Shown piece by piece: positions 1 through 6,951 of a stretch of 12,060 nucleotides of DNA. Origin of the DNA: Acidobacteriaceae bacterium (lineage in GTDB: Bacteria > Acidobacteriota > Terriglobia > Terriglobales > Acidobacteriaceae). Every line of letters starts with the position of its first letter. Within the stretch, counting starts at the first letter, position 1. Under the pieces are notes generated by a model. The model searched no databases, was not told where the DNA came from, and worked only from the letters and a program-made list of their open reading frames with translations. The translations under genes were made by a program, and so were the position numbers. The stretch lies in NCBI GenBank assembly GCA_003165455.1, contig PLUJ01000157.1, forward strand, positions 2,387 through 14,446. The letters run 5' to 3'.

Positions 1-255
1 ATCGGGCACCACCGCAATCACGTCATGCGTTCGCCCGGCCACGCTGTTCAATGTCTCCTCCAGCGCGGAGACTACCGGAGCGCGCTGCCGTAGATTGCTT
101 TCCACCAAATCCGGCACTACGCTGCCCGGCGCCAGTTCACGCGCCGCGTATGCCTCCAGGCTGTGGCCATCCATCGCTAACCGGCCAACGAGCACACGGT
201 CCGCCGCGATTTCACACGCCAGCCTGGGTTTTGCCGGATTGGAAGTGGAAGCCAT
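1..255 (-). CDS. pilM: Probable type IV pilus assembly protein PilM, N-terminal 85 residues (cut by window start)
   Basis: The minus strand is open from an ATG at 255-253 to the window edge with no stop, giving 85 codons that begin MASTSNPAKPRLACEIAADR. PilM is an actin/FtsA-fold cytoplasmic protein that binds the PilN tail and links the PilB motor to the PilNOP alignment complex. The visible part has a short polar leader, then a beta-strand pattern (LACEIAADRVLVGRLAM) followed by a segment ending RTHDVIAVVPD, which matches the start of the first actin-like subdomain. No catalytic motif is reached before the edge. It lies 159 bp downstream of pilB on the same strand, where pilM commonly sits. 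A weak possible promoter is TTAGAA (298-303) and TATAGA (275-280), 17 bp apart on the minus strand, and a small inverted repeat (AGGAT/ATCCT, 261-273) lies just before the start. Identification rests on context and N-terminal resemblance, so it is moderately sure. The alternative is another pilus protein of unknown type. Confidence 0.6.
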   Translation of the reverse strand, partial: MASTSNPAKPRLACEIAADRVLVGRLAMDGHSLEAYAARELAPGSVVPDLVESNLRQRAPVVSALEETLNSVAGRTHDVIAVVPD

Positions 256-379
256 AATTGAGGATTCGATCCTGTCTATAATTCAAACGCCCATTTGTTC
301 TAATTGCAATAGCTGGAAGGGCACCAGGCAGTCACCGGAGGTCAGGGCCTCTAAAATTCTCGTTGAAATTCGTATTGGC

Positions 380-405
380 TGCGGCACGGGTCTCTCCGTG
401 CCGCA
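380..405 (-). other. Strong hairpin just after pilB
   Basis: TGCGGCACGG (380-389) and CCGTGCCGCA (396-405) form a perfect 10-bp stem with a 6-nt loop, beginning 9 nt past the pilB stop. On the minus strand the following sequence (GCCAATACGAATTTC) is not a U-run, so this is not a canonical intrinsic terminator. It may protect the 3' end of the pilC-pilB mRNA, partly attenuate transcription into pilM, or be one copy of a dispersed palindrome. The rest of the pilB-pilM spacer (256-379) shows only the weak pilM promoter candidate. Confidence 0.6.
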
Positions 406-414
406 CCGAAGTTC

Positions 415-2085
<1,671 letters not shown>

Positions 2086-2119
2086 GATTGACCTAAAATT
2101 ACCAGTTACAAAACTCCTT

Positions 2120-3319
2120 CTAGTGCACTCCCAACGTGAAGATCGGCAAATACAAGGAGATGAGCACGCCACCTACGAACACCGCCATGATCATCAGAAT
2201 CAGCGGTTCAATCAGCGCCATCGAAGCGTTCAGCGCCGTCTGCACATCCTCTTCGTAAAACTCCGCCACCGAATTCAACATCGCCGGCAGCGCGCCCGTC
2301 GACTCTCCTACTTCCAGCATCTCAACCGCCAGGTCCGGAAAAATGTTCTGCTCTTCCAGACTCCCCGCCAGCCCCTGTCCTTTGCGCACTCTCACGCTCG
2401 CGCGCATCACGCCCTTCAAAATGCGCCGGCTGCTCATCGATTCGCCCGCCGTCTCCATCGATGGCACCAGCGGCAGCCCGCCCTGTAGCAGGGTTGCCAG
2501 CATTCGTGAAAACGTCGCTACCTGATGCTTCAAACGGATGTCCCCCAGCATGGGCAGGCTTAGAATCACGCGGTCAATCTGGTCGGCGCCGCTATCCGTT
2601 TTTCGCCATTGCCAGAACAAAATCCCACCAAGCACCAAACCGCCAATCACAAATGGAAAATATTTCTGCGCCCCTTGCCCCAGCGCCAGCATGAACATCG
2701 TAATCGCCGGCAGCTTCGCATCCAGACTGTTGAACAGCTCGGCAAACTTCGGCACCACATAGGTGAACAAAAACATCACCATAATGGTCACCACGCTGAC
2801 CAGCAGGGTCGGATAAATCAAAGACACAAACAACTTCTTGCGGAAGGTCATCGCCAGCCGCTGAAAGTTGATGTAACGCGTGAGCACTTCGTCGATGTTG
2901 CCGCTCTTCTCTCCCGCCATCAGCGTCGTGGTATAGATTTTCGGCACCATGCTATGAGTTGCAAACGCGTCGGAAAGCAGCTCTCCGCCTTTCACCCGCT
3001 CCCGGACGTTTTCCAGAATCACCTTCAGATTGGCGTCCCGTTGGCGCTTGATCAGCAAATCCAGCGAATTCAAAATCGGCAGTCCAGCTTTTAAAAGGGT
3101 CAAGAACTGCTGGTTAAAAACCAGGAAAGAACTCTGCTTCAACTTGCGGCGTCGGCCAAACGACAGGCCACTCGAAAGCATCCCTTGCGGCTTTACCCAG
3201 TAAACCAGATAGCCCTGCGATACGAAGCGGTCCCGCACCTCCGCCACTGAGTAACCCTGCTCCACCTGCTGGAGCATATGACCGCGCTCGTCCGCGACTT
3301 TGACAACAAAATCAGCCAT
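2120..3319 (-). CDS. pilC: Type IV pilus inner-membrane platform protein PilC
   Basis: This 399-residue protein has the tandem GspF/T2SSF domains of PilC, the polytopic inner-membrane platform on which PilB acts to extract and assemble pilins. Domain 1 spans about residues 63-190 and carries the family signature FNQQFLTLLKAGLPI (68-82) and AGEKSGNIDEVL (135-146). Domain 2 spans about 266-392 and repeats it as FSRMLATLLQGGLPL (270-284) and VGESTGALPAML (337-348). Membrane segments lie near 164-189, 220-238 and 367-390, the usual three-segment topology. A basic patch, GRRRKLK (55-61), precedes domain 1. The ATG at 3319 gives a standard N-terminus (MADFVVKVAD); the ribosome site is weak (GAAGAG about 14 nt upstream). 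The gene is preceded by a 239-bp structured leader and followed 34 nt later by pilB, without a pilT gene between them. Confidence 0.96.
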   Translation of the reverse strand: MADFVVKVADERGHMLQQVEQGYSVAEVRDRFVSQGYLVYWVKPQGMLSSGLSFGRRRKLKQSSFLVFNQQFLTLLKAGLPILNSLDLLIKRQRDANLKVILENVRERVKGGELLSDAFATHSMVPKIYTTTLMAGEKSGNIDEVLTRYINFQRLAMTFRKKLFVSLIYPTLLVSVVTIMVMFLFTYVVPKFAELFNSLDAKLPAITMFMLALGQGAQKYFPFVIGGLVLGGILFWQWRKTDSGADQIDRVILSLPMLGDIRLKHQVATFSRMLATLLQGGLPLVPSMETAGESMSSRRILKGVMRASVRVRKGQGLAGSLEEQNIFPDLAVEMLEVGESTGALPAMLNSVAEFYEEDVQTALNASMALIEPLILMIMAVFVGGVLISLYLPIFTLGVH

Positions 3320-3386
3320 TTACCGTTCGTTTCTCTTCTTGTCCGGTCGTTCTCCGGCCCGCAACCCTATGCGCTCAGTCTAACAT

Positions 3387-3400
3387 TGCAACTTGTTGCA
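3387..3400. promoter_or_regulatory. 14-bp palindrome upstream of pilC
   Basis: TGCAAC-TT-GTTGCA is a perfect inverted repeat 68 bp before the pilC start. On the minus strand it overlaps a possible -35 (TTGCAA), followed after 16 bp by TAGGGT, a weak -10 match. A repressor operator at the pilC-pilB promoter is a reasonable reading, but no regulator gene in the window identifies the binder. Confidence 0.4.
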
Positions 3401-3447
3401 GCTCTCGCAGATCGCCCTAAATCCCGTTGTTTCTAGTATCGCAAGTA

Positions 3448-3494
3448 ACCTACGAACCCGGCAAGAAACCACGGTCTTTCTGCCTATCGTAGGT
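3448..3494 (-). other. Two-tier hairpin in the pilC leader or lolA-pilC spacer
   Basis: ACCTACGA (3448-3455) pairs perfectly with TCGTAGGT (3487-3494). Inside it, GGCA-A-GAAA (3460-3468) pairs with TTTC-TGCC (3477-3484), leaving one bulged base and an 8-nt loop. The whole folds into a 47-nt structure in the 239-bp spacer between lolA and pilC (3320-3558). Downstream on the minus strand there is no U-run, so an intrinsic terminator is unlikely. It could be an operator, an mRNA leader structure or a degenerate mobile repeat. I see no gene in this spacer. Confidence 0.45.
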
Positions 3495-3558
3495 CGGTGA
3501 ACGTCAGTTCGAATCGGATTACCAAGGCTTAATCCCACTCGCGACGGCTGCCGCATCT

Positions 3559-4233
3559 TTAATTGCCGCCCAAATCACCTTCCACCGTTTCCGTGCCCGC
3601 GGGTGCCTTGAAGTCAAACAATCCCGCCGGGATCGCAACGTTTTCCTTCTGATCGCTAAACCGATATTCCGTCGTCGATCCGTCCACCTCGTCGATCACG
3701 ATCCTTTCAATCTGACGCTCTGGCGTCACTTCCACCAGAATCTCGCTCACCCGGTCCCCCATCGCCTGCGGTACGCCCCGCAACACCAAATCTCCTGCGC
3801 TCACCGGCGCAACGTCCGGAGCCATAGATAAGCCCTGCAACTCCTTCTCCAGCTTGCTCTTACCCAGCAAAAATGCAAGTGGAGATCGAACGTCGTCCAG
3901 TTTCTGAGCCGATGTCTTTCTTACCTGCCGGTCGCCGGGAACGTAAAACCACGCATCTCTCCCGTCACTCACGAAGAGCTTGTCCTTGGGAGAACGGTAC
4001 TCCCACCGCATCTTGCCAGGTTTTTTCAGTCCATCCTTCTCCAGCCAAAGCGTCCCGGATTCCGTCCGCTCCATCCCCGATCCGCGATAGATTTCGGTAA
4101 ATTGCGTCTCCAGCGTTCGCAGGTGGTTGTAGTGAGCATCCACAGCGGCGGCGAGAGAGTGAACGTCCTGTGCGAAGGCCAAAGTGGACAGAGCGGCGGC
4201 AAACATCGACAACAAAGCGCAGAGCCGAATCAT
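3559..4233 (-). CDS. lolA: LolA-like outer-membrane lipoprotein carrier protein
   Basis: This 224-residue protein has a signal peptide (MIRLCALLSM, hydrophobic to about residue 20, cleavage likely after AFA at 21) and a LolA fold. LolA shuttles lipoproteins through the periplasm from the LolCDE complex to the outer membrane. Family marks seen are the early helix ending in LETQFTEIY (41-49), ESGTLWLEK (58-66), GKMRWEYRSP (73-82), VSDGRDAWFYVPGDRQV (88-104), SPLAFLLG (117-124) and the late FDFKAPAGTE (206-215). The mix of W/Y/F residues suits the hydrophobic lipoprotein cavity. Length is normal. ATG 4233 is the only start that gives a proper signal peptide; the ribosome site is weak. It precedes pilC by 239 bp. 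LolA could serve the lipoproteins of the pilus secretin system (for example PilP or a pilotin), but the neighbourhood may be incidental. Confidence 0.88.
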   Translation of the reverse strand: MIRLCALLSMFAAALSTLAFAQDVHSLAAAVDAHYNHLRTLETQFTEIYRGSGMERTESGTLWLEKDGLKKPGKMRWEYRSPKDKLFVSDGRDAWFYVPGDRQVRKTSAQKLDDVRSPLAFLLGKSKLEKELQGLSMAPDVAPVSAGDLVLRGVPQAMGDRVSEILVEVTPERQIERIVIDEVDGSTTEYRFSDQKENVAIPAGLFDFKAPAGTETVEGDLGGN

Positions 4234-4424
4234 GCTGTGATTCTAACCGCACAGCTTCGTCAGAAAGACCACCATGCGGAAAGCTCCGCAATTTCGCAGC
4301 CGGGGTTCGTATCGGAGTATGCCTTCAGGCATACCGTCCTGCCGCAGAAAAACAGTGGAAGCGGAGCTTCAGCGCCGTGCGACAAGCCCATCCTGCGGGG
4401 TTTGGCCAGCTCACTACAAACCTC
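4234..4424. repeat. Intergenic spacer made of nested inverted repeats, candidate dispersed repeat
   Basis: The 190-bp spacer between vapC and lolA is unusually rich in dyads. TGCGGA/TCCGCA lies at 4275-4290 (4-nt loop). GTATGCCT/AGGCATAC lies at 4317-4334 (2-nt loop). GAAGC/GCTTC lies at 4358-4370. In addition AAGCTCCGC (4281-4289) and GCGGAGCTT (4361-4369) form a 9-bp outer stem enclosing the central palindrome. This looks like a REP/MITE-type dispersed element rather than a promoter. On the minus strand a perfect AGGAGG (4421-4426) sits right at the vapC stop and, 6 nt later, a GTG opens a 29-codon frame that ends with TGA inside the central palindrome. I do not call that frame a gene. Confidence 0.5.
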
Positions 4425-4868
4425 CTAAAGCAGCAGGCCCGCCAGCAGCTCATGCTTGTTCCCCGCAAACGGATTCGTCACCCTCACGCCATTCCAGGTG
4501 AAACCTTCTTGCATATCCTCGGACAGCAGCAACCGGCATCCTGCCGACGCCGCGGCCGACAGGATGATCGCATCCCATATCGTCAGACCGTGGTCGGCGG
4601 CAACGTCCATGGCGGCGATGAGAACCGAAGGTGAGGTTTCGATCGGCGGAAACGCATCCTGCCAGCTAAGAATCGCCGCCCTCGCCCGCTTGGCAGGCCA
4701 AGCCGCTTTCCCCACCAGAACGCGGTACAGCTCACCCAGAACCTGAACCGGCACGAATGTGGAATCGGGAGGGAGCCTGCCAGTGATTTCGAGCGCGGCC
4801 TTCTTTCGGGCTGGTCCGTTCACGCCTTCGGCATAGGCAAGAACGTTGGTGTCAAGAGCGAGCCTCAC
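4425..4868 (-). CDS. PIN-domain ribonuclease toxin, VapC family
   Basis: This 147-residue PIN-domain protein is the toxin of a type II toxin-antitoxin pair. VapC toxins are Mg-dependent RNases that usually cut tRNA or rRNA. The acidic active-site residues are all in place: D6 in LALDTNVLAY, E46 in LGELYRV, D99 in IWDAIIL and D118 in LLSEDMQ, so the enzyme should be active. Translation starts at GTG 4868-4866, six bases after the antitoxin stop, which indicates translational coupling; an ATG start would lose the first catalytic strand. The gene ends in LLAGLLL followed by TAG, with an AGGAGG motif overlapping the end. Pairing with a Phd-type antitoxin is common for PIN toxins. Target RNA cannot be read from sequence. 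Confidence 0.92.
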   Translation of the reverse strand: MRLALDTNVLAYAEGVNGPARKKAALEITGRLPPDSTFVPVQVLGELYRVLVGKAAWPAKRARAAILSWQDAFPPIETSPSVLIAAMDVAADHGLTIWDAIILSAAASAGCRLLLSEDMQEGFTWNGVRVTNPFAGNKHELLAGLLL

Positions 4869-4874
4869 GCGAGC

Positions 4875-5105
4875 CTAGTCGTACAACTCGTCCCGCGTCC
4901 AGGGGCCGATATCGATGACGGGTTGCGCTTGCAGCCGCCGCAACAAGGCGGCCTTGGCTTTGCTGTTGCGCTCTTCCCCTACCGGAGCGATTTTCGCCAC
5001 AGGCCTGCCGTGGCTCGTCACCACATAGCTCCGCCCCTCCCTTACCTCCCGCAGGAGCTTGGAGAATTTCCGGTTTGCCTCCGCCGCTGAAATCACCTTT
5101 TGCAT
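4875..5105 (-). CDS. Phd/YefM-type antitoxin
   Basis: This 76-residue antitoxin of the Phd/YefM family binds DNA through its N-terminal half and neutralises the downstream PIN toxin with its C-terminal tail. The family opening VISAAEANRKFSKLLREV (4-21) is followed by the strand-turn-strand VVTSHGRPVAKIAPV (28-42). Residues about 43-76 are the flexible toxin-binding tail ending PWTRDELYD. ATG 5105 matches the standard start of the family. No Shine-Dalgarno is visible, so initiation may be leaderless or weak. A GTAGT/ACTAC inverted repeat (5109-5125) just upstream may be the autoregulatory operator. The gene is divergent from the vapBC pair, which starts 123 bp away. Confidence 0.9.
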   Translation of the reverse strand: MQKVISAAEANRKFSKLLREVREGRSYVVTSHGRPVAKIAPVGEERNSKAKAALLRRLQAQPVIDIGPWTRDELYD

Positions 5106-5108
5106 GAT

Positions 5109-5125
5109 GTAGTGAGTTTAACTAC
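5109..5125. promoter_or_regulatory. Possible phd autoregulatory operator
   Basis: GTAGT and ACTAC form a 5-bp inverted repeat with a 7-nt spacer, 3 bp upstream of the phd start codon. Phd-type antitoxins repress their own promoters by binding such short palindromes. The match is short and could be chance. Confidence 0.35.
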
Positions 5126-5193
5126 GTTTATGAATGCCAGTCAAGGGGGTAGCGCACCTTTAGTCCACAAAAGGTGGCAGCGGCGATGTGATT

Positions 5194-5230
5194 TTGCTCC
5201 ACACCTTGCAATGTGTAATAATCTACACAT
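5194..5230 (+). promoter_or_regulatory. vapB promoter and operator palindrome overlapping the start codon
   Basis: TTGCTC (5194-5199) and TAATAA (5216-5221), 16 bp apart, make a plausible sigma-70-type promoter on the plus strand. The -10 lies inside a 7-bp inverted repeat, ATGTGTA-ataatc-TACACAT (5211-5230), whose right arm includes the first two bases of the vapB ATG (5229-5231). Transcription would begin at about 5228-5229, giving a leaderless mRNA, in agreement with the lack of any ribosome site. Binding of the VapBC complex to the palindrome would block the -10 directly. Confidence 0.6.
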
Positions 5231-5435
5231 GCCCACCAACCTGGCGCTCGATGACCGTTTGATCGAAGAAGCCCGCCGAGCCGGCAGTCATAAAACCAAA
5301 AAAGAAGCCGTGACTGCAGCCCTCGCTGAATACGTTAAACGGCGCAAGCAGCTTCTGATCTTGGACGCGTTCGGCACCATCGATTTCGATCCCACCTACG
5401 ATTACAAAGGGAAGCGGCGCCGAACGCGCCCCTGA
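5229..5435 (+). CDS. vapB: VapB-type antitoxin (ribbon-helix-helix-like)
   Basis: This 68-residue protein resembles the short VapB antitoxins that pair with PIN toxins. The N-terminal part TNLALDDRLIEEARRAG (3-19) followed by KTKKEAVTAALAEYVKRR (22-39) is the strand-helix-helix DNA-binding dimer domain, and the tail (about 45-68, with FGTIDFDPTYDYKGKRRR) would wrap the toxin. The reading frame is open well upstream, but the family match starts at ATG 5229, which also sits at the predicted transcription start. The toxin gene begins 2 bp after the stop. The protein should repress its own promoter through the palindrome at 5211-5230. Confidence 0.9.
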   Translation: MPTNLALDDRLIEEARRAGSHKTKKEAVTAALAEYVKRRKQLLILDAFGTIDFDPTYDYKGKRRRTRP

Positions 5436-5437
5436 TC

Positions 5438-5857
5438 ATGTTCGTTCTCGTGGATACTCCAATCTGGTCTCTTGCCTTAAGGCGAAGTCCCACGAACTTG
5501 AATAGGATCGAACAGAACTACTCCACAGCCCTGCGCGAACTCATTCAAGATGGCCGCGCCCAACTCATCGGTCCAGTCCGTCAGGAACTGCTTTCTGGTG
5601 TCCGCCACGAAAAAATCTTTCGAGAACTCAGAGACCATTTGCGTGCCTTCGATGAAACACCTTTGGAGATCGGCGATTACGAAGAGGCTGCGCACATCGA
5701 CAATCTGTGCAGGTCGCGTGGCATTGCTGCATCCGCAATCGACGTTCTCATCTGCGCCGTCGCCCTCGGGCGCAATTGGGAAGTCTTTACCGTCGATCAC
5801 GACTTCGCTCGTTACGCAAAGATAGTTCCCTTGAAGGTGCACCGGTTGACTGCCTGA
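5438..5857 (+). CDS. vapC: PIN-domain ribonuclease toxin VapC
   Basis: This 139-residue PIN-domain RNase is partner of the preceding VapB. Conserved acids are visible: D6 in VLVDTPIWSLALRR, E50 in PVRQELLSG, D102 in SAIDVLICAVAL and D120 (with D122 close by) in FTVDHDFARYA, so the metal site is complete. The DTPIWSLALRR opening and the AAxIDVLICAVA motif mark a VapC subfamily different from the toxin at 4425-4868, so the two modules are not recent duplicates. The start lies 2 bp after vapB without a clear ribosome site, consistent with coupling. It is one of only two plus-strand genes in the window, both in this module, supporting acquisition separate from the pilus genes. Confidence 0.93.
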   Translation: MFVLVDTPIWSLALRRSPTNLNRIEQNYSTALRELIQDGRAQLIGPVRQELLSGVRHEKIFRELRDHLRAFDETPLEIGDYEEAAHIDNLCRSRGIAASAIDVLICAVALGRNWEVFTVDHDFARYAKIVPLKVHRLTA

Positions 5858-6173
5858 GAGTTGAATTGCCGTCTTGCGCCGGGTACAAAAGCCTCTGGCT
5901 GGCGGATTTCCACAGGTTCTCTGGTCACCCGTCACATCATTGCGCCCGCCACTGCCTTAAACTCCATGAAACTTTCCTTGCTCAGTGCAAGGAAAACGAT
6001 AGCTCTTTGGCATTTGTCACGCAAGAAGTTCAGCGCAAGTGCGTGAAAACAGTGATTTTGCACCTAAGTTATTTAGAACGCAGATTTTAGCCAGATCTCG
6101 GCGGCGATCACGTCCGCAAGTTATTGTTTCAAGTGATTTTACGCGTTTGATCTGTAAATTTACTTGATCCGGA
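5858..6173. other. 316-bp gene-free spacer between convergent vapC and methyltransferase genes
   Basis: I see no coding potential here: short frames lack ribosome sites and family features. It contains a perfect 9-bp hairpin, TTTCCTTGC-tcagt-GCAAGGAAA (5973-5995), which could serve as a terminator in either direction but has only short flanking A or T runs. The right half (6040-6173) is more AT-rich than the genes around it. Two palindromes lie at its right edge. Confidence 0.6.
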
Positions 6174-6176
6174 TCA
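6154..6176. repeat. Two adjacent perfect palindromes at the methyltransferase 3' end
   Basis: GTAAATTTAC (6154-6163) and TGATCCGGATCA (6165-6176) are perfect palindromes separated by one base. The second includes the methyltransferase stop codon (6174-6176). Neither has a loop, so they fit protein-binding sites better than terminators. Significance is uncertain. Confidence 0.5.
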
Positions 6177-6923
6177 CTCCGACGCGTATATCGCGTATCG
6201 ATGTGTTCCGCAAATTTTTTTCCACCCAGGATTCTGGCCCAGCACGTGCTCCAGCAGCGGATTATGGTAGAGCACATAAACCTCGCGGGAATGCTCGCTC
6301 AAACTCTGCCTCAGATTTTCAAACACGCGCCTTAACCCCGCTTCGGGAAGCGGATTAAATAGAAAAAGAATGATCGGTTCAGCGGGAAAGGCGAACTCAG
6401 TCGCGTCGCCGCAAATGGACTCGCTGGCAAAGCATTTTTGCGACTCACTCCTATACTTGCGAAGGTTCTCGACGGCAGCCTCATGCAGCGTTGGTAAAAG
6501 CTCCACGCCCACAATGCGGCGAAAGGGATAATCGGACGCCATCAACAAAGTCCGCCCTTTGCCCGACCCTAGATCGATGAATGTGAATTTACGAAACCCG
6601 ATGCCGACCTGCGCCGACAGGACCCCGATCATTTCGTGAAACAGAACAGAGTCAGTCGGTTGATAAGGGGAATGGAAAACGCCCAGCAATCGATCACGCC
6701 AGCCAACCGCGGCGCTGGTCGTGTTGACGCGATGTTCCCAATCGTAGTCGGCATCGCCATAGCGCTGGCGAAGCCGCGCCGGAGTTGAGTTACGGACAAA
6801 CTCCGCCAGCGCGACGAGTAACTGCCAGGCGGCTGCGAATCTTCCGTCGCGCGCGGCAATATTTTTCCACCAGGCCCAGGCAGAACGCGAAAGACTGATT
6901 TTTGGCGTGGCACTTCCAATCAT
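6174..6923 (-). CDS. Class I SAM-dependent methyltransferase, substrate unknown
   Basis: This 249-residue protein has a Rossmann methyltransferase core. Motif I is FIDLGSGKGRT (115-125), the acidic residue after strand 2 is E141 in RIVGVEL, D173 in SICGDATEF lines the adenine pocket, and motif IV-like LFLFNPLP (186-193) follows. The spacing and the DLGSGKG form recall DOT1-like and related small bacterial methyltransferases, but that does not define the substrate. Residues 1-90 are a family-specific extension rich in Trp and Arg without a signal peptide, so the enzyme is probably cytoplasmic. It starts 28 bp after the TPR gene on the same strand and is probably the last gene of the ABC-TPR operon. 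Start ATG 6923 has GGAG almost adjacent, so the exact start is less sure. A role in modifying a pilus or surface component is only an inference. Confidence 0.82.
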   Translation of the reverse strand: MIGSATPKISLSRSAWAWWKNIAARDGRFAAAWQLLVALAEFVRNSTPARLRQRYGDADYDWEHRVNTTSAAVGWRDRLLGVFHSPYQPTDSVLFHEMIGVLSAQVGIGFRKFTFIDLGSGKGRTLLMASDYPFRRIVGVELLPTLHEAAVENLRKYRSESQKCFASESICGDATEFAFPAEPIILFLFNPLPEAGLRRVFENLRQSLSEHSREVYVLYHNPLLEHVLGQNPGWKKICGTHRYAIYASE

Positions 6924-6951
6924 GCTCCGCCATCATAAGCGACTGGCGGGA

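Noticed and set aside
2609..3094. Plus-strand open frame of 161 codons opposite pilC
   Set aside because: Composition is dominated by Gln/His/Arg, as expected from the complement of pilC; no independent coding signal.
3495..3530. GTTCGAATC, resembling a tRNA T-loop
   Set aside because: The flanking bases do not pair as a T-stem and no acceptor or anticodon stems can be built around it.
4337..4417. GTG-started 29-codon frame with perfect AGGAGG after vapC
   Set aside because: Its codons run through the inverted-repeat element and end inside the central palindrome; the peptide has no recognisable features, so it is noted in the repeat entry but not called a gene.
5973..5995. 9-bp hairpin as an intrinsic terminator for vapBC
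   Set aside because: No U-run follows on the plus strand and only a very short one on the minus strand, so it is described as a hairpin in the spacer and not called a terminator.
5188..6061. GTGATTTTGC at 5188-5197 and 6052-6061 flanking vapBC, as possible attachment-site repeats
   Set aside because: A 10-bp match between two AT-richer spacers is expected by chance often enough, and no integrase or transposase is present.
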